A stretch of DNA of 64,000 nt from Sphingomonadales bacterium (GTDB lineage: Bacteria > Pseudomonadota > Alphaproteobacteria > Sphingomonadales > Sphingomonadaceae). The notes under the pieces were generated by a model. That model saw nothing but the letters and a program-made list of their open reading frames with translations. It ran no database searches and was not told where the DNA came from. Where the stretch lies: assembly GCA_028870315.1 (NCBI GenBank), contig JAGWPW010000045.1:18249-82248 (forward strand), read 5' to 3'. Made by a program: the position numbers and the translations under genes. Numbering within the stretch: the stretch's first letter is position 1; the number at the start of each line of letters is the position of its first letter. Of the stretch, positions 26,591-35,811 are shown piece after piece.

Positions 26591-27262
26591 ATGACGGGTC
26601 AATCGCAGGGGCGGCATCCTTCGCCGGCAGCGCCGCAGACCGCGCGGCCAAGAAAGCGGCGCGCGCCCGCCGAACTGCGCCGGCGCCTGCTTGCCGCCGC
26701 CGGGGGGGAATTCGAGGCGCAGGGCTATTCGCGCACCACCACCGCGGCGATCGCCCGCCGCGCCGAGGTGTCCGAGGCCCAGCTTTTCCGCTATTTCGAC
26801 TCGAAGGCGGCGCTGTTCCGGGCGGCGATCTTCGAGCCGCTCAACGCGCATTTCGCCGCGTTCGACGATCGCCAGCGCGCCGCCGCCGGGTCCTATCGCG
26901 AGGATGCGCGCGGTTATATCGTCGAGCTTCAGGACTTCATGGCGCAGCATTCGCGCATGCTCATGTCCCTGGTCGTCGCCGAGGCCTATGATCGCGGCGC
27001 GACCGGCGGGCTCGACGGGCTCGAAGGGCTTGCCACCTATTTCGAGCGCGGACGCGCGATGATGGCGCGGCGGATGGGGGCGGATGCCGCGAACGCCCGG
27101 GTGCGGCCCGAGGTGATGGTGCGCGTCTCCTTTGCCGCGGTGCTTGCCTCGGCGCTGTTCGGCGACTGGATCTATGCCGGAAGCGGCGCCGATGCCGGTG
27201 AAATCGAAGCTGCGGTGACCGCCTTCGTGCTCGATGGCCTCAACGCCAATCCCGCCACCTGA
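26591..27262 (+). CDS. TetR-family transcriptional regulator
   Basis: A 223-residue regulator with the TetR DNA-binding domain at about residues 27-75: RRRLLAAAGGEFEAQGYSRT, then TAAIARRAEVSEAQLFRYFD and SKAALFRAA. The remainder is the helical effector domain. There is no Shine-Dalgarno before the ATG at 26591, which touches the dyad. Either the message is leaderless or translation begins further in, although no later ATG precedes the HTH. The divergent position next to the VOC operon makes it the likely regulator. The effector is unknown. Confidence 0.87.
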   Translation: MTGQSQGRHPSPAAPQTARPRKRRAPAELRRRLLAAAGGEFEAQGYSRTTTAAIARRAEVSEAQLFRYFDSKAALFRAAIFEPLNAHFAAFDDRQRAAAGSYREDARGYIVELQDFMAQHSRMLMSLVVAEAYDRGATGGLDGLEGLATYFERGRAMMARRMGADAANARVRPEVMVRVSFAAVLASALFGDWIYAGSGADAGEIEAAVTAFVLDGLNANPAT

Positions 27263-27277
27263 TCGCCGCGCCGCGCG

Positions 27278-28351
27278 TCACCCGGGTGGGCAAGCGGTTG
27301 CGGCGCCGGGCAACTGCCGGCTGCGGCCCTCGCGCCATTCGCGCAGCACGAGATAGCGGCCATGCAGCGCGCCGCGATCGTGGATGCCAAAGCCGAGCAG
27401 CGTGCCTTCATGCCCCTCGGCGGCGGGCAGCCATTTGATTGCCTCCAGCCCCAGCCGCACGCCTTCGCGGGTCAGCGACGGCGCCCGCGCGAGCGCTTCG
27501 GCGACCAGCCGGCCAAGATCGTGGCCCTTGGCGAGCGCGAGCGGATAGGCGGGATCGCCGGCCTCCCCGGCGCGAAGCGCGGCAAGCTCGCGATTGTCGT
27601 CGGCGAACATGTCGATGTAGCGCCAGCCGTCGATCACCCGGGCGAAGGCCGGGTCCTGACCGCGGATGCCGGCGGTGTTCATGATCCGTGGCCCGTCCCA
27701 GCCGCTGGTGGCGAGCGCGCGCGCCACTGCCGGCGCCGACAGGCCAAGCCCGAGATAGACGAAGCCATCGGGCGCGGCGCCGACCAGTTCGGCAACCTCG
27801 TCATCGGCGTGCTCGGCGAGCGGCGACAGCGCGGCGACAGCGGTGATGCGCAGCCCGCACAGCCCGGCCTCGTCGCGCAGGAATTCGAAATGCCGCCGCC
27901 CGATCGGCGAGCGGTCGAAGGCAACCGCGATGCGGCCACAGCCGAGCCCCGCGAGATGGCGGGCGATCACCAGCGATTCATCCTCATGCGAGCCGACCTG
28001 GAGATGAAACATGAAGTCGCCGCGCGCGCGATCGGCGCCCGCCCAGTTCAGCGTCGGCAGGCGGCAGCGTTCGGCGAGCGGGGTGGCGACCAGCGCGTTG
28101 TCGCCGATCGCCGGGCCAACGACCATCAGCACGTCGGCGGCATCGAGCGCGGCAAAGGCGCGTTCAACCGCGGCGGCGCTGCCGCCGGGCAGCCCAAGCC
28201 CATAGGCCCTGACGAATTCGACCGGCCGGTCGAGCCGGCCCTGTGCCCGCAGCCGGTCGATCGCCAGGGCAAGCGCCGCATCGACATCGCCCGGCGCGGG
28301 GCCGGCCCGGGCCATGTCGTTCAGCAGCCCGATGCGTATCGCCTGCGCCAT
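27278..28351 (-). CDS. Periplasmic-binding-protein-like protein without signal peptide
   Basis: A 357-residue protein of the branched-chain amino acid/Leu-Ile-Val-binding (type I periplasmic binding) fold. It starts MAQAIRIGLLNDMARAG, with the strand that normally follows the signal peptide, and has DVLMVVGPAIGDNALVATPL, the CRLPTLNWAGADRARGDFMF region and GWDGPRIMNTAGIRG in the second lobe. No signal sequence or lipobox is present and no ABC permease or ATPase gene is near. It is divergent from an enoyl-CoA hydratase gene. A cytoplasmic ligand-binding or sensory role is inferred; similar orphan proteins occur in catabolic clusters. Confidence 0.75.
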   Translation of the reverse strand: MAQAIRIGLLNDMARAGPAPGDVDAALALAIDRLRAQGRLDRPVEFVRAYGLGLPGGSAAAVERAFAALDAADVLMVVGPAIGDNALVATPLAERCRLPTLNWAGADRARGDFMFHLQVGSHEDESLVIARHLAGLGCGRIAVAFDRSPIGRRHFEFLRDEAGLCGLRITAVAALSPLAEHADDEVAELVGAAPDGFVYLGLGLSAPAVARALATSGWDGPRIMNTAGIRGQDPAFARVIDGWRYIDMFADDNRELAALRAGEAGDPAYPLALAKGHDLGRLVAEALARAPSLTREGVRLGLEAIKWLPAAEGHEGTLLGFGIHDRGALHGRYLVLREWREGRSRQLPGAATACPPG

Positions 28352-28441
28352 GGCCGATCCTCCCCGGGCAACTCTGCCAGCATCGCCGGTTCGCATGCAA
28401 GGGCTTGCCAAGCGCATCGCGGCTGCGCAGGTCATGCATCC

Positions 28442-29230
28442 ATGACCGACGATCGTGCCGTTCTCACCCGCCGCGCGGGCGCTGTCACCTGGGTGACGCT
28501 CAACCGGCCGGCGGCGATGAACGCCATCACCCGGCCGATGCATGACGAACTGGAAGCCGCCTTCAATGCCTTCGCCGACGATCCGGAGCAGCGCGTCTGC
28601 GTCGTCACCGGCGCCGGCGACAAGGCGTTCTGTGCCGGATCGGACATCCGCGATGCGGTGGCCCACGGGCTGCCGGTCGATTACCCGCCGCACGGCTATG
28701 CCGGGCTTGCCGAGCGGTTCGATTGCCCCAAGCCGTTCATCGCCATGGTCAACGGCCTCGCGCTCGGCGGCGGGTTCGAACTGGCGCTGGCCTGTGATCT
28801 CGTCATCGCCGCCGATCATGCCCAGTTCGGGCTGCCCGAGCCGGTGATCGGCGCGGTGGCGCTAGGTGGCGGGCTGCACCGGATCGTGCGGCAACTGCCG
28901 CTCAAGCTCGCCATGGGGCTCATCCTGTCGAGCCGACGGATGCCGGTTGCCGAGGCGGCGGCGCTGGGACTGGTCAATGAGGTGGTGCCCGCCGCCGGGC
29001 TCGAAGCCGCGGTGCGGCGCTGGTGCGAAGACCTGCTGCGCGCCGCGCCGCTCGCGCTTCAGGCCTCGAAGGCGACCGCGCTTGCCGGGCTCGATGCGGC
29101 TGGCATCGAGGCGGCGATGGCGGCGCAGCGCGAATTGCCGATCTTCAAGGCGTGGCGCGCCAGCGCCGACCTTGTCGAAGGTTTCACCGCCTTTTCCGAA
29201 AAGCGCCCGCCGCGCTGGACCGGGCGGTGA
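28442..29230 (+). CDS. Enoyl-CoA hydratase/isomerase family protein
   Basis: A 262-residue crotonase-fold protein. The oxyanion-hole regions are GDKAFCAGSDIRDAV (about residues 59-73) and MVNGLALGGGFELALACDL (about 102-120). FGLPEPVIGAVALGGGLHRI carries the Glu at the second catalytic position of hydratases, in the place usually written PE.. followed by a glycine-rich run. The ATG at 28442 opens the recognisable N-terminus MTDDRAVLTRRAGAVTWVTL. It is divergent from the orphan binding-protein gene and convergent with the SnoaL gene. It probably hydrates an enoyl-CoA in the local acid or side-chain degradation. Confidence 0.88.
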   Translation: MTDDRAVLTRRAGAVTWVTLNRPAAMNAITRPMHDELEAAFNAFADDPEQRVCVVTGAGDKAFCAGSDIRDAVAHGLPVDYPPHGYAGLAERFDCPKPFIAMVNGLALGGGFELALACDLVIAADHAQFGLPEPVIGAVALGGGLHRIVRQLPLKLAMGLILSSRRMPVAEAAALGLVNEVVPAAGLEAAVRRWCEDLLRAAPLALQASKATALAGLDAAGIEAAMAAQRELPIFKAWRASADLVEGFTAFSEKRPPRWTGR

Positions 29231-29240
29231 GCGCCGGCGC

Positions 29241-29771
29241 TCAGCCGCGCGGCCCCCGCTGGAACAGGCGCTGGCCGCATACCTCGTAGCTGGGATCGAC
29301 CGGGCTCGATCCCAAGAGGCCATCGCCCGAAAACGGCCGGGTGATGTGCATGTCATAGGTCACGACACGCTTTGAAAAACGCCACTTGCCATCGGCTTCG
29401 CGGCGGTAATTGTCGATATAGCGCACCGCCATCCAGTCCTCGATGAATTGCCCGAGGTTCTGGCGATCGGGGATGTAATGCCAGGCGAGGGCATAGACCT
29501 CGCCATTGCCGACATCGCCCTCGACGCTGATAAGATGGTTGCAGACATGGTGGCCGCTGTATTTCATGTGCGGCAGCGAAGCGGCGATGAATTCGCAATA
29601 TTTGTCGGCCGGGCCATCGAAGCTGGTGCCATGGGTGTCGGTCGCATCGGCGGTGTAGAGATCGCGCAGCAATGCGACGTCCTTGCGGTCGATCGCGCGC
29701 GAATAGAGCAGCACCAGCTCGCGGATTGCCTCTTTCGCAAGCAGCTGACGCAGGCTTTCGGCATCGGTCAT
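29241..29771 (-). CDS. SnoaL-like / NTF2-fold protein
   Basis: A 176-residue protein with the alpha+beta cone of the SnoaL-like domain: LAKEAIRELVLLYSRAIDRK at the N-terminus, DATDTHGTSFDGPADKYCEF after it, and GEVYALAWHYIPDRQNLGQF in the middle. Such proteins include hydratases, cyclases, dehydratases and subunits of ring-hydroxylating enzymes. It is the last gene of the minus-strand operon that begins at npdG, 37 bases after the TIM-barrel gene. Its reaction is not readable, but the fold suits acting on a hydrophobic ring compound. Confidence 0.8.
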   Translation of the reverse strand: MTDAESLRQLLAKEAIRELVLLYSRAIDRKDVALLRDLYTADATDTHGTSFDGPADKYCEFIAASLPHMKYSGHHVCNHLISVEGDVGNGEVYALAWHYIPDRQNLGQFIEDWMAVRYIDNYRREADGKWRFSKRVVTYDMHITRPFSGDGLLGSSPVDPSYEVCGQRLFQRGPRG

Positions 29772-29808
29772 GGCAAATCTCCAAAGGGACGGGGTGGCGG
29801 GCGCGGGT

Positions 29809-30633
29809 TCAGGGCCGGCCGGCAAGAAGCGCGCGGGCCTTTTCAAGCGCGGCCGCGAGCAGCGGTTCGAGCGCCTCGCCCGCCTCGGCGCGCGCGAGCA
29901 AGGGGAGTTCGAGCCCGATCGGGCAGGCGGCGGGCAGCGCGGCGACGAAGCCGGCAAGCGGCAGCACCCCTTCGCCCGGCACCGGCCGGTTGCAGCGCGC
30001 ATCCTCGTAATAGCCCTCGTAAAGCCCGGCGGCGCGCGCATCGCAGAGCTGCGCGTAATGGATGCGGTGCGCGGGCGCGGCGGCAAGCTCTGCGGGTTGC
30101 GCGCCGCTGGCGAAGAAATGCATGGCATCGACCAGCACCCCGGCATCGTCCACCCCGGCCTCGTCGAGGAAGGCGAGCGTCTGGCCAAGGCTGGCGAGCG
30201 GCATTCCGGGCATGAATTCGATGGTGACGGGCAGGCGGTGCGCGCGGGCGAGCGCGGCGAAGGCGCGGAACTCGGCGATCGCGCGGGTACGGTCGGCTTC
30301 GATCACGACGACATTCAGACGCGCCGCACCCAGATCGGCCATCATCGCGACGTCGCCCGCCGCATCGGCGATGGCGCGGCCGGGCATGATGAGGAAGCCT
30401 TCGCCCAGCGCGACGCTGACCCCGTTTTGCACCAGCGCGCGGCCGAGTTCGGCGCAAAGCGCGGGCTGGTCGCGCAACGTCCAGCCTGCCGCGCCCGCCA
30501 GCGGGCCGACGATCGGCTGCGGCGCGAGGCCGATCGCCGTGCAGCCGAGCCGCGCCGCCAGTTCCACGAAATCGGCGGGCGCCATGCCAAGGCCGCTGAT
30601 GAATTCAAGACCGATGCTTCTTGCCACTGTCAT
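29809..30633 (-). CDS. Sugar phosphate isomerase/epimerase-like TIM-barrel protein
   Basis: A 274-residue AP-endonuclease-2-type TIM barrel (xylose isomerase-like). RSIGLEFISGLGMAPADFVE opens it. VTIEFMPGMPLASLGQTLAF and GVLVDAMHFFASGAQP carry the Glu, Asp and His that usually bind the divalent metal, and HYAQLCDARA and IGLELPLLA follow. The ATG at 30633 was chosen because the family fold begins there; the frame extends upstream past other ATGs. It lies four bases after the MFS stop in the npdG-cofC operon. It could be an isomerase, epimerase or dehydratase for a polyol- or inosose-like compound; the actual substrate is unknown. Confidence 0.82.
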   Translation of the reverse strand: MTVARSIGLEFISGLGMAPADFVELAARLGCTAIGLAPQPIVGPLAGAAGWTLRDQPALCAELGRALVQNGVSVALGEGFLIMPGRAIADAAGDVAMMADLGAARLNVVVIEADRTRAIAEFRAFAALARAHRLPVTIEFMPGMPLASLGQTLAFLDEAGVDDAGVLVDAMHFFASGAQPAELAAAPAHRIHYAQLCDARAAGLYEGYYEDARCNRPVPGEGVLPLAGFVAALPAACPIGLELPLLARAEAGEALEPLLAAALEKARALLAGRP

Positions 30634-30637
30634 ATCC

Positions 30638-31884
30638 TCACTCGGGAGAAATGCGCGCATCGAACCGCGGATAAGGGCCAAGGCCGGCCATCATCGCCGA
30701 GCCCGCCAGCACCACCGGGATCGCGACGATCAGCAGTGCGCGATAGCTGCCGGTGACGTCGAACACATGCCCGGCGATGATCGGCCCGATCCCCGAGCCC
30801 AGCATCAGCAGGCTGCCGATCGTCCCGTAGATCTTGCCGAAATGGCGCAGGCCCGCATAGCGGCTGGTGAGATAGGTCATCACCTGCAACCCCGCGCCGG
30901 CCGAATAGCCCAGCGCCAGCACCGCGAGCAGCGCGTTCAGCGGCGCCTGCGCGGCGACCAACAGCAGCGCATAGGCGACCGCCTGAAGCGCGTAGCTCGA
31001 AAAGGCGATCCAGCCGCCCGCGAAGCGATCGAGCAGCCAGCCGGTGACGATCTTGCCGGCGATGCCCGCGATCCCCTGCGCAATGAGGATGCGGCTCGCC
31101 GTGCCGCGGCTGAGGCCGGTGCCGACCAGCACCTCGAACAGATGCACGGTGAGCCCGGCGCCGGCGAGCGCCATCACCATATTGGCAAGCCCGATGCGCC
31201 AGATCGCAAGGCTGCGCCATGCCTCGGCAAGGCTGAGCCCGGGCAGCCGCGACAGGTCGGCCGCGGGGGTTGCGGGGTTGCGGCGGCCGAGTTCGCGCGC
31301 GTCGAAGAAGCAGAAGATCACCAGCACCAGCGTCGATCCGCCCCATCCCAGCGCGATTGCCCGATAGGCGAAGCGCCAGCCATGCCCTGCGATCAGCCAG
31401 TTGCCGATGAGCGGCGCCAGCGATTGCGCCACCGCCGAGCCCGAGAGCACCATGGCGAGCGCCAGCCCGCGGCTGCGGGTGAACAGGCTGGTGATCGCCG
31501 CGCCCCATACCGTCGTCTTTACCAGCACCGCGGCGAGCGACAGCAAGCTCCACAAGGTGAACCACAGCGCGATGCGGCCATCGTTCAGGCTGAACGCGCC
31601 GAAGGCCAGCGTCGATGCCACCGTTCCCCAGATCGCGATCCGCCGCGTGCCGATGACGTCGATCAGCGCGCCGATGAACGGCCCGAGCAGCACCGGCGCT
31701 GTCGCATAGATCGTGTAGCCGATCGAGATATCGGCGCGCGACCAGTGGAACGCCTGCTGGATCGGCTCGATGAACACCCCGAAGGAATAGGTGAACATCG
31801 AATAGAACGACATGCCGGCCAGCGCGGCCACCACCTTGGGCCAATGCGCTGCCCATTCCGCGCCGGGCCGGGGTGCGGCGGGGT

Positions 31885-31909
<25 letters not shown>
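30638..31909 (-). CDS. MFS transporter (monocarboxylate/oxalate-like)
   Basis: A 423-residue inner-membrane protein with twelve predicted helices. The first is VVAALAGMSFYSMFTYSFGV; the motif-A-like loop after helix 2 is LIDVIGTRRIAIWG; a second such loop is WLLDRFAGGW after helix 8. The layout resembles major-facilitator monocarboxylate carriers. It overlaps the preceding SDR gene by 25 bases and is followed after four bases by the TIM-barrel gene. It is in the same operon as npdG and cofC, so it probably imports the substrate of that pathway. Substrate unknown. Confidence 0.87.
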
Positions 31910-32735
<826 letters not shown>

Positions 32736-32739
<4 letters not shown>

Positions 32740-33317
32740 CGCTCTCTCCACAGCCCCGCGGCGAAACGCAGATCCTCGGGCACATCGACATCGCGCGCGA
32801 GCCCCGGGGTCGAAATCACCTCGATATCGAGCCCCAGCCGAAACGCTTCGGCATCATGCGCGGCGAAGCTGCCTGTGCCATAGGCAAATGTGAAGCCCCC
32901 CGCCGCCGGCAGCGGCAGCGACAGGCCATTGGTCCCGGTGCCATGCCGATCAGGCGCGATGCCCACCCCTGCCACCTGCGCCAGCGCCTCGATGTCGCGA
33001 GGAACCAGCCGCGGCAGGTCTCCCGCCACGATCACCACCCGCGTCGCACCCGCTGCCGCCGCCGCCGCCACCCCCGCCGCCAGTGCCGCATTGAGCCCGC
33101 CGCCGGGATCGGCGATGGCAATGATATCGCCGTGGCGTGCCCGCGCGGGGCCGATGATCGCGATGTGATCGATCCCCCGCGCGGCGCGGGCCGCGTCCTC
33201 GACATGATCGAGCATCGCGGCGACGAGGCGTTCGCGCGCGGCGGCGTCGAGCACGCCGGCAAGGCGCAGCTTGGCCTTGCCCGCGGGTTTGGCGGGAATG
33301 ATCGCCCAGACGCTCAT
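32736..33317 (-). CDS. cofC: CofC, F420 precursor guanylyltransferase
   Basis: A 193-residue nucleotidyltransferase that activates the phospho-acid side chain of F420 with GTP: 2-phospho-L-lactate in archaea, phosphoenolpyruvate or 3-phosphoglycerate in bacteria. The family signatures are AIIPAKPAGKAKLRLAGVLD at the N-terminus, VIVAGDLPRLVPRDIEAL in the middle and PDRHGTGTNGLSLPLP, the GTGTN loop. I start at MSVWAI (33317). It begins 10 bases after npdG and overlaps the SDR by four bases. It is the only copy seen and completes the set with cofE, cofD and fbiC across the divergent gap. Which acid it uses cannot be told. Confidence 0.9.
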
Positions 33318-33327
33318 CCGCGGCGTT

Positions 33328-33990
33328 TCAGGCGATGGGCGGCGCCTTGGCAAGCCCGGTGAAGCGAATCCCCGCGCCGTCCGCGCCATAGGTCTTGTTC
33401 ATGTAGATGAGGATCGAGGTCAGTGCTTCGGCCGCCGCCGAATTGGCGAGCGCGCCGCCCGAAAGGCCGCGCAGCGCCATGTCCTGCGCGAGGCCGATCA
33501 CCACATTGCGCGCCTCGACGTCATCGGAAAACACCAGCACGTCGCAATCGACGCGCGCGTCGGTATCAAGGATATGCGCAGCCACGCTGTGGAAGGCGGT
33601 GACGAAGCGCACGCCCTCGCCGAGCAGCGCTTTGGCTTCGAGCGCGGCCGAACCGGCGGCGGGAAGCTGGACGCGCATCACCCTGGGCGGGACCAGCGGC
33701 ACGGTGGTATCGACGAGGATCGCCTCGCCGATATGCGGTGCGATCTCGGCGAGCGTTGCCGCCTGCGCGGCATAGGGAACGGTGACGATCAGCACGTCCT
33801 GCCCGGCGGCGATTGCCGCATTGGCGCCGCTGGCGACGATGACCCCGTCGCCGGCGAGCTCGCCGGCGACGGTCGCGGCCTTGTCGGCGGTGCGCGAACC
33901 CAGGGTGACCTCGTGCCCCGCCCCGGCCAGCCGGCGGGCGATAGCCTTGCCCAGATGCCCGGTGCCGCCGATGACGCCGATCCTTGCCAT
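33328..33990 (-). CDS. npdG: F420H2:NADP oxidoreductase NpdG (Fno type)
   Basis: A 220-residue enzyme that exchanges hydride between NADPH and F420 and so makes reduced F420H2. The N-terminal NADP site is GVIGGTGHLGKAIARRLAGA, followed by LGSRTADKA with the basic residues that prefer NADP. The middle has VPYAAQAATLAE and the C-terminal part VTAFHSVAAHIL and DVLVFSDD, both typical of the family. The length fits. It leads the minus-strand operon (npdG, cofC, SDR, MFS, TIM barrel, SnoaL) and faces cofE across 106 bases. Its presence says F420H2 is used reductively here. Confidence 0.88.
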   Translation of the reverse strand: MARIGVIGGTGHLGKAIARRLAGAGHEVTLGSRTADKAATVAGELAGDGVIVASGANAAIAAGQDVLIVTVPYAAQAATLAEIAPHIGEAILVDTTVPLVPPRVMRVQLPAAGSAALEAKALLGEGVRFVTAFHSVAAHILDTDARVDCDVLVFSDDVEARNVVIGLAQDMALRGLSGGALANSAAAEALTSILIYMNKTYGADGAGIRFTGLAKAPPIA

Positions 33991-34096
33991 ATGTTGCCCT
34001 TCCCTTCGCCGTTTCGCGTGCTCATTGCCGATCGCGGCGCGTTCGGATAGGCGCATTCTTGCGGAATCGGCGGGGCGATGAGCGAAGGGCGCATGG
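33991..34096. promoter_or_regulatory. Divergent promoter region of the F420 locus
   Basis: This 106-base gap separates npdG (left) from cofE (right), so promoters for both F420 operons should lie here. I see no convincing -35/-10 pair or dyad. GAAGGG lies about 3 bases before the cofE ATG. Assigned by gene arrangement only. Confidence 0.35.
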
Positions 34097-34876
34097 ATGC
34101 AGGCGGAATTGCGGGTGATCGCGCTTTCGGGCTTGCCGTTATTTGTCCCCGGGATGGATATTGCCTGTGCGATCATCGCCGCTGCCGCGCGGCAGGGCGA
34201 GCCGATCGGCGCCACCGACGCGGTGGTGGTCGCGCAGAAGATCGTCTCCAAGGTCGAGGGGCGACGGGTGGCGCTCGCCGATGTCGCGGTGCGCGCGGAC
34301 GGCGCCGCGCTCGCGGCGCGCAGCGGACGGCCGGCGCCGCTCGTGCAGCTGATCTGCGATGAAAGCAGCGCGATCCTGCGCGCAAGCCCGGCGGTGATCG
34401 TGACGCGGCACAGAAGCGGGCATGTGCTGGCCAACGCCGGGATCGATGCCTCGAACGTGGGCGGCAATTCGGGGGGCGGCGAGGACGCGCATGTGTTGTT
34501 GTGGCCGCGCGATCCCGACGCCAGCGCAAGGGCGCTGCGCGCCGCGCTGGGGCCGGCCGGCCGGCCGGCGGTGGTCATCGCCGACAGCCTGGGGCGGGCA
34601 TGGCGCATGGGCACGCTTGGCACCGCGATCGGCTGCGCGGGGCTGGCGGCGCTTCACGACCGGCGCGGCGAAGAGGACCTGTTCGGGCGCCCGCTTCAGG
34701 CAACCGTGGTCGCCGTCGCCGATGCGATCGCGGCAGCGGCGGTTCTTGCCATGGGCGAGGGCGATGAGGGCACGCCGGTCGCGATCGTGCGCGGCGTGGG
34801 GCGCTGGATCGCGCCCGAGGATGGCCCGGGCGCGACCGCCGGCCTGCGCCCGGCTGCCGAGGATCTGTTCCTGTGA
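34097..34876 (+). CDS. cofE: Coenzyme F420-0:L-glutamate ligase CofE
   Basis: A 259-residue ligase that adds glutamate residues to F420-0 with GTP to form the polyglutamate tail. Signatures: AVVVAQKIVSKVEGRRVALA, CDESSAILRASPAVIVTRHR, GHVLANAGIDASNVGGNSGG, IADSLGRAWRMGTLGTAIG. It matches the single-domain CofE of archaea. It has no nitroreductase-like C-terminal domain as in actinobacterial FbiB, so reduction of a dehydro-F420 intermediate must be done elsewhere or not be needed. The stop overlaps the GTG of cofD. Confidence 0.92.
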   Translation: MQAELRVIALSGLPLFVPGMDIACAIIAAAARQGEPIGATDAVVVAQKIVSKVEGRRVALADVAVRADGAALAARSGRPAPLVQLICDESSAILRASPAVIVTRHRSGHVLANAGIDASNVGGNSGGGEDAHVLLWPRDPDASARALRAALGPAGRPAVVIADSLGRAWRMGTLGTAIGCAGLAALHDRRGEEDLFGRPLQATVVAVADAIAAAAVLAMGEGDEGTPVAIVRGVGRWIAPEDGPGATAGLRPAAEDLFL

Positions 34877-35811
34877 GCCACGTGCTTGCGCTGTCGGGCG
34901 GGGTCGGTGGCGCCAAGCTCGCCGCCGGGCTGGCCGCGGTGCTGCCGCCCGAGCGGCTCACCATCATCGTCAACACCGGCGATGATTTCGAGCATCTCGG
35001 GCTCACCATCTGCCCCGACATCGATTCGGTGGTCTATGCGCTTGCCGGGCTCAACGATCGCGTGCGCGGCTGGGGGGTGGCCGAGGAAAGCTGGCAGGCG
35101 ATGGCGATGCTGCGCCGGCTGGGCGAGGCCGACTGGTTCAATCTCGGCGACCGCGACATGGCGATGCATATCGCGCGCAGCTGGCGCCTGCGGGCAGGCG
35201 AGACGCTGTCCGCGGTGACCGCGCGGCTGACGCGGGCGCTTGGCATCGGCGCTTGCGTCGCGCCGATGAGCGATGCGCGGCTTGCGACGCTGATCGAGAC
35301 CGACGCCGGGACGATGGATTTCCAGCGCTGGTTCGTCGGCGAGCAATGCCGGCCGGTGGCAAGGGCGATCCGCTTCGCAGGCGCAGGGGCGCCGCCCTCG
35401 CCGGCCTTCGCCGGGGCGCTGGCGCGGCCCGACCTCGGCGCGATCATCGTCTGTCCGTCGAACCCCTTTCTTTCGGTCGATCCGATTCTCGCGCTCGGCG
35501 GGGTGCGCGATGCGCTTGCGTCCCGGCGGGTTCCGGTGCTCGCGGTCTCGCCGCTGATCGGCGGTGCGGCGGTCAAGGGTCCGCTCGACAAGCTGCTTGC
35601 CGAACGCGGCGCGGGCACCGGCAATGCCGCGATCGCCGGGCATTATGCCGGGCTGATCGACCATCTCGTCATCGACCGCCAGGACGATCCCGATGCCGGG
35701 GGATTGCGCGCGTCGGGGCTTTTTGTGACAGTCACCCAAACGCTGATGCACGCGCCCGGGGATCAGGCGCGGCTTGCGCGCGAAATCCTGAAGGCATTGG
35801 CTATCCCATGA
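34873..35811 (+). CDS. cofD: 2-phospho-L-lactate transferase CofD (F420-0 synthase)
   Basis: A 312-residue enzyme that transfers the activated phospho-acid from CofC to Fo, giving F420-0 or its dehydro form. It shows LSGGVGGAKLAAGLAAVLPP at the N-terminus and NTGDDFEHLGLTICPDIDSV, both diagnostic of CofD, then GDRDMAMHIARS, IIVCPSNPFLSVDPILA and VSPLIGGAAVKGPLDK. GTG is the start, overlapping the cofE stop (GTGA); its own stop overlaps the fbiC ATG. Length agrees with the family. Confidence 0.94.
   Translation: MSHVLALSGGVGGAKLAAGLAAVLPPERLTIIVNTGDDFEHLGLTICPDIDSVVYALAGLNDRVRGWGVAEESWQAMAMLRRLGEADWFNLGDRDMAMHIARSWRLRAGETLSAVTARLTRALGIGACVAPMSDARLATLIETDAGTMDFQRWFVGEQCRPVARAIRFAGAGAPPSPAFAGALARPDLGAIIVCPSNPFLSVDPILALGGVRDALASRRVPVLAVSPLIGGAAVKGPLDKLLAERGAGTGNAAIAGHYAGLIDHLVIDRQDDPDAGGLRASGLFVTVTQTLMHAPGDQARLAREILKALAIP

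Noticed and set aside
19549-26594. Very long open frames on the plus strand opposite the thiolase-to-VOC operon
   Set aside because: They are shadows of the minus-strand genes caused by high GC. Their translations are Arg/Ala/Asp-rich and match no family, while the minus-strand proteins carry clear motifs.
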